From assembly GCF_002845985.1 (NCBI RefSeq), contig NZ_PDFK01000001.1, forward strand, positions 744,001 through 808,000: 64,000 nt of DNA, read 5' to 3'. Source of the stretch: Lysinibacillus fusiformis. Lineage in GTDB: Bacteria; Bacillota; Bacilli; Bacillales_A; Planococcaceae. The notes beneath the pieces are model-generated. The model had not been told where the DNA came from, ran no database searches, and worked only from the letters and a program-made list of their open reading frames with translations. The position numbers and the translations under genes were made by a program. This document shows, piece by piece, positions 62,915 to 64,000 of the stretch. Each line of letters begins with the position of its first letter. The first letter of the stretch is position 1.

Positions 62915-64000
62915 TATTTTGCCACTCCTTTCAGCTCTATATCTGGTAATTTCGTTTGTTCTCCAGATGGATCAGGACCATATTTTATTTCCATTCGCAG
63001 TTCTCCATCTTGATTAAAGTACTTTGAAATTTTATCCGTAAACACTTGCTTTGTATCTACCAGTGGTTCATATACGTTAGTTTCATTATTCCAGATCGCT
63101 ATCTGCATACGTGCAACATCCTTATTGGAAACTGTGAGCTCATTAAGTGATTGAACAGCATCCATAAATTGATCTGGCATTGCCATTGTGACTTCGTATA
63201 AACCATCAGATAGGTACCAATTGTTCAATTCATCAATTTTTTCATAGTGTCCACTTGCTGAAAGTGGTACTAATGTATAAGTGAAGTTATTGCGCTTCAT
63301 TGTAAATGGACCTGATAGCTCCACTTTTCCTTTAAACGGTTGAACAAGCGTAGTAATCGGTGACATATTAGCACTTGTTTCTAGTTCAACTCCTACAAGA
63401 GCTTGATCTGTCCAAGCTGTGAGTATTGGCTGGTTATCATTTTCTACAAGCGGTAATGCTAATGATTTCATTCTTTCAATACGCATTGGGTCTACCTCAT
63501 CCTTCTTCGATGGGTAACTATAATTATAATTATTGAATATCGATGGTTTTTGAAGAACCGTTGTTTTCAGTTCCTTATTAACCTGTAACGTTCCATTCGC
63601 TTCAATATCCCCTAGCTTCACTTCTTTCACACCAGAAATTAATGTGACATCTTTTAATGTGAATGGGAAATTATTTTTAACCGTTCCTGTTAGCTTTTCA
63701 TTTTTCAATGTTATATCAATATCCATCTTGCCCATATTTTGAGCTGACGTTTTTCCACCAAAGGATTGCACAGACCAGTAGCTTAAGTCGCGTAATGTTA
63801 ACGTCGAACCGTTAGCATTTTCTTTTATATAAGAAGATTCATGCAAAGCTCCCATCGTCCCTGTGAAATTATTGTAATTTCTCAAAGCAATGGCAGTCGT
63901 ATTTTGATCAGCATTGACCACAAAATCCCCACTACGATTTGTTAGAATCGACTCTACATAATAACCATTTACACTACTATCTTCGTTTACTTTATAGAAT
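62914..64000 (-). CDS. Large exported or membrane protein upstream of the ABC pair, 5' end missing
   Basis: The last 361 or so residues of a longer protein; the frame stays open to position 64000. It is rich in beta structure and Asn/Thr, with segments such as LSYWSVQSFGGKTSAQNMGKMDIDITLKN, and no membrane helix in the visible part. The terminal part LPDIELKGVAK ends at the ATPase start. Similar cassettes carry a large membrane-anchored beta-rich protein here. I cannot name it. Confidence 0.7.
   Translation of the reverse strand, partial: FYKVNEDSSVNGYYVESILTNRSGDFVVNADQNTTAIALRNYNNFTGTMGALHESSYIKENANGSTLTLRDLSYWSVQSFGGKTSAQNMGKMDIDITLKNEKLTGTVKNNFPFTLKDVTLISGVKEVKLGDIEANGTLQVNKELKTTVLQKPSIFNNYNYSYPSKKDEVDPMRIERMKSLALPLVENDNQPILTAWTDQALVGVELETSANMSPITTLVQPFKGKVELSGPFTMKRNNFTYTLVPLSASGHYEKIDELNNWYLSDGLYEVTMAMPDQFMDAVQSLNELTVSNKDVARMQIAIWNNETNVYEPLVDTKQVFTDKISKYFNQDGELRMEIKYGPDPSGEQTKLPDIELKGVAK

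Overview
This is an AT-rich, low-GC Gram-positive chromosome segment. Gene content and order (yktA, yktB, yktC-like, speA-like, pdhABCD, peptide deformylase, HAD hydrolase, rpoY, rnjA, ktrC, ykuUV) match Bacillales. Family-level similarity, an AEP-degradation locus and the spacing of the core genes point to Lysinibacillus or a close Planococcaceae relative. That genus call is inference from remembered gene order, not a database search. No rRNA, tRNA, CRISPR array, prophage or intact insertion sequence was seen.

Layout. 1-6 kb: housekeeping genes (inositol-phosphatase family, YktA/YktB, nitronate monooxygenase, an arginine/lysine decarboxylase, a methyltransferase, a CidAB/LrgAB pair). 7-15 kb: a short-chain dehydrogenase with a lost catalytic triad, then a repeat-bearing intergenic stretch. 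After that comes a Fur-box-controlled iron-siderophore operon that begins with four mutually related cytosolic proteins of no recognised function, arranged as a duplicated gene pair. A LysR regulator upstream carries a near-identical Fur box. 15-21 kb: the pyruvate dehydrogenase operon pdhABCD and a divergent peptide deformylase. 21-27.5 kb: a complete 2-aminoethylphosphonate import and degradation operon with a divergent DeoR regulator. 27.5-32 kb: HAD phosphatase, a 23-residue cationic micro-gene with its own promoter and terminator, rpoY-rnjA, and a basic Ser-rich 59-residue protein coupled to a Hanks-type kinase. 32-37 kb: TetR/RND efflux pair and a secreted GHL10 hydrolase.

37.7-39.2 kb: a Mef-like MFS efflux gene preceded by a 13-codon leader with an Arg-Leu-Arg stalling motif and an attenuator, which looks like macrolide-inducible regulation. 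39.5-43.8 kb: a decaying accessory patch with three GNAT acetyltransferases (one broken), two S66 MccF-like peptidases and a broken S51 peptidase. These are the enzyme classes used for immunity to microcin C-type peptide-nucleotides. 43.9-46.3 kb: ktrC and ykuUV. 46.6-51 kb: an XRE-cupin regulator with the potABCD polyamine transporter. 51-53 kb: an MFS drug transporter, then a TPP riboswitch controlling thiW. 53.4-64 kb: a minus-strand operon of ABC exporter, a membrane protein with a (Gly-Gln)27 run, MoxR ATPase, DUF58 and two VWA proteins. Its first gene runs off the window end.

The best candidates for something not well described are the four-paralogue iron operon (8.3-13.9 kb), the RLR-leader efflux gene, the 23-residue micro-gene, and the kinase with its Ser/Arg-rich partner.
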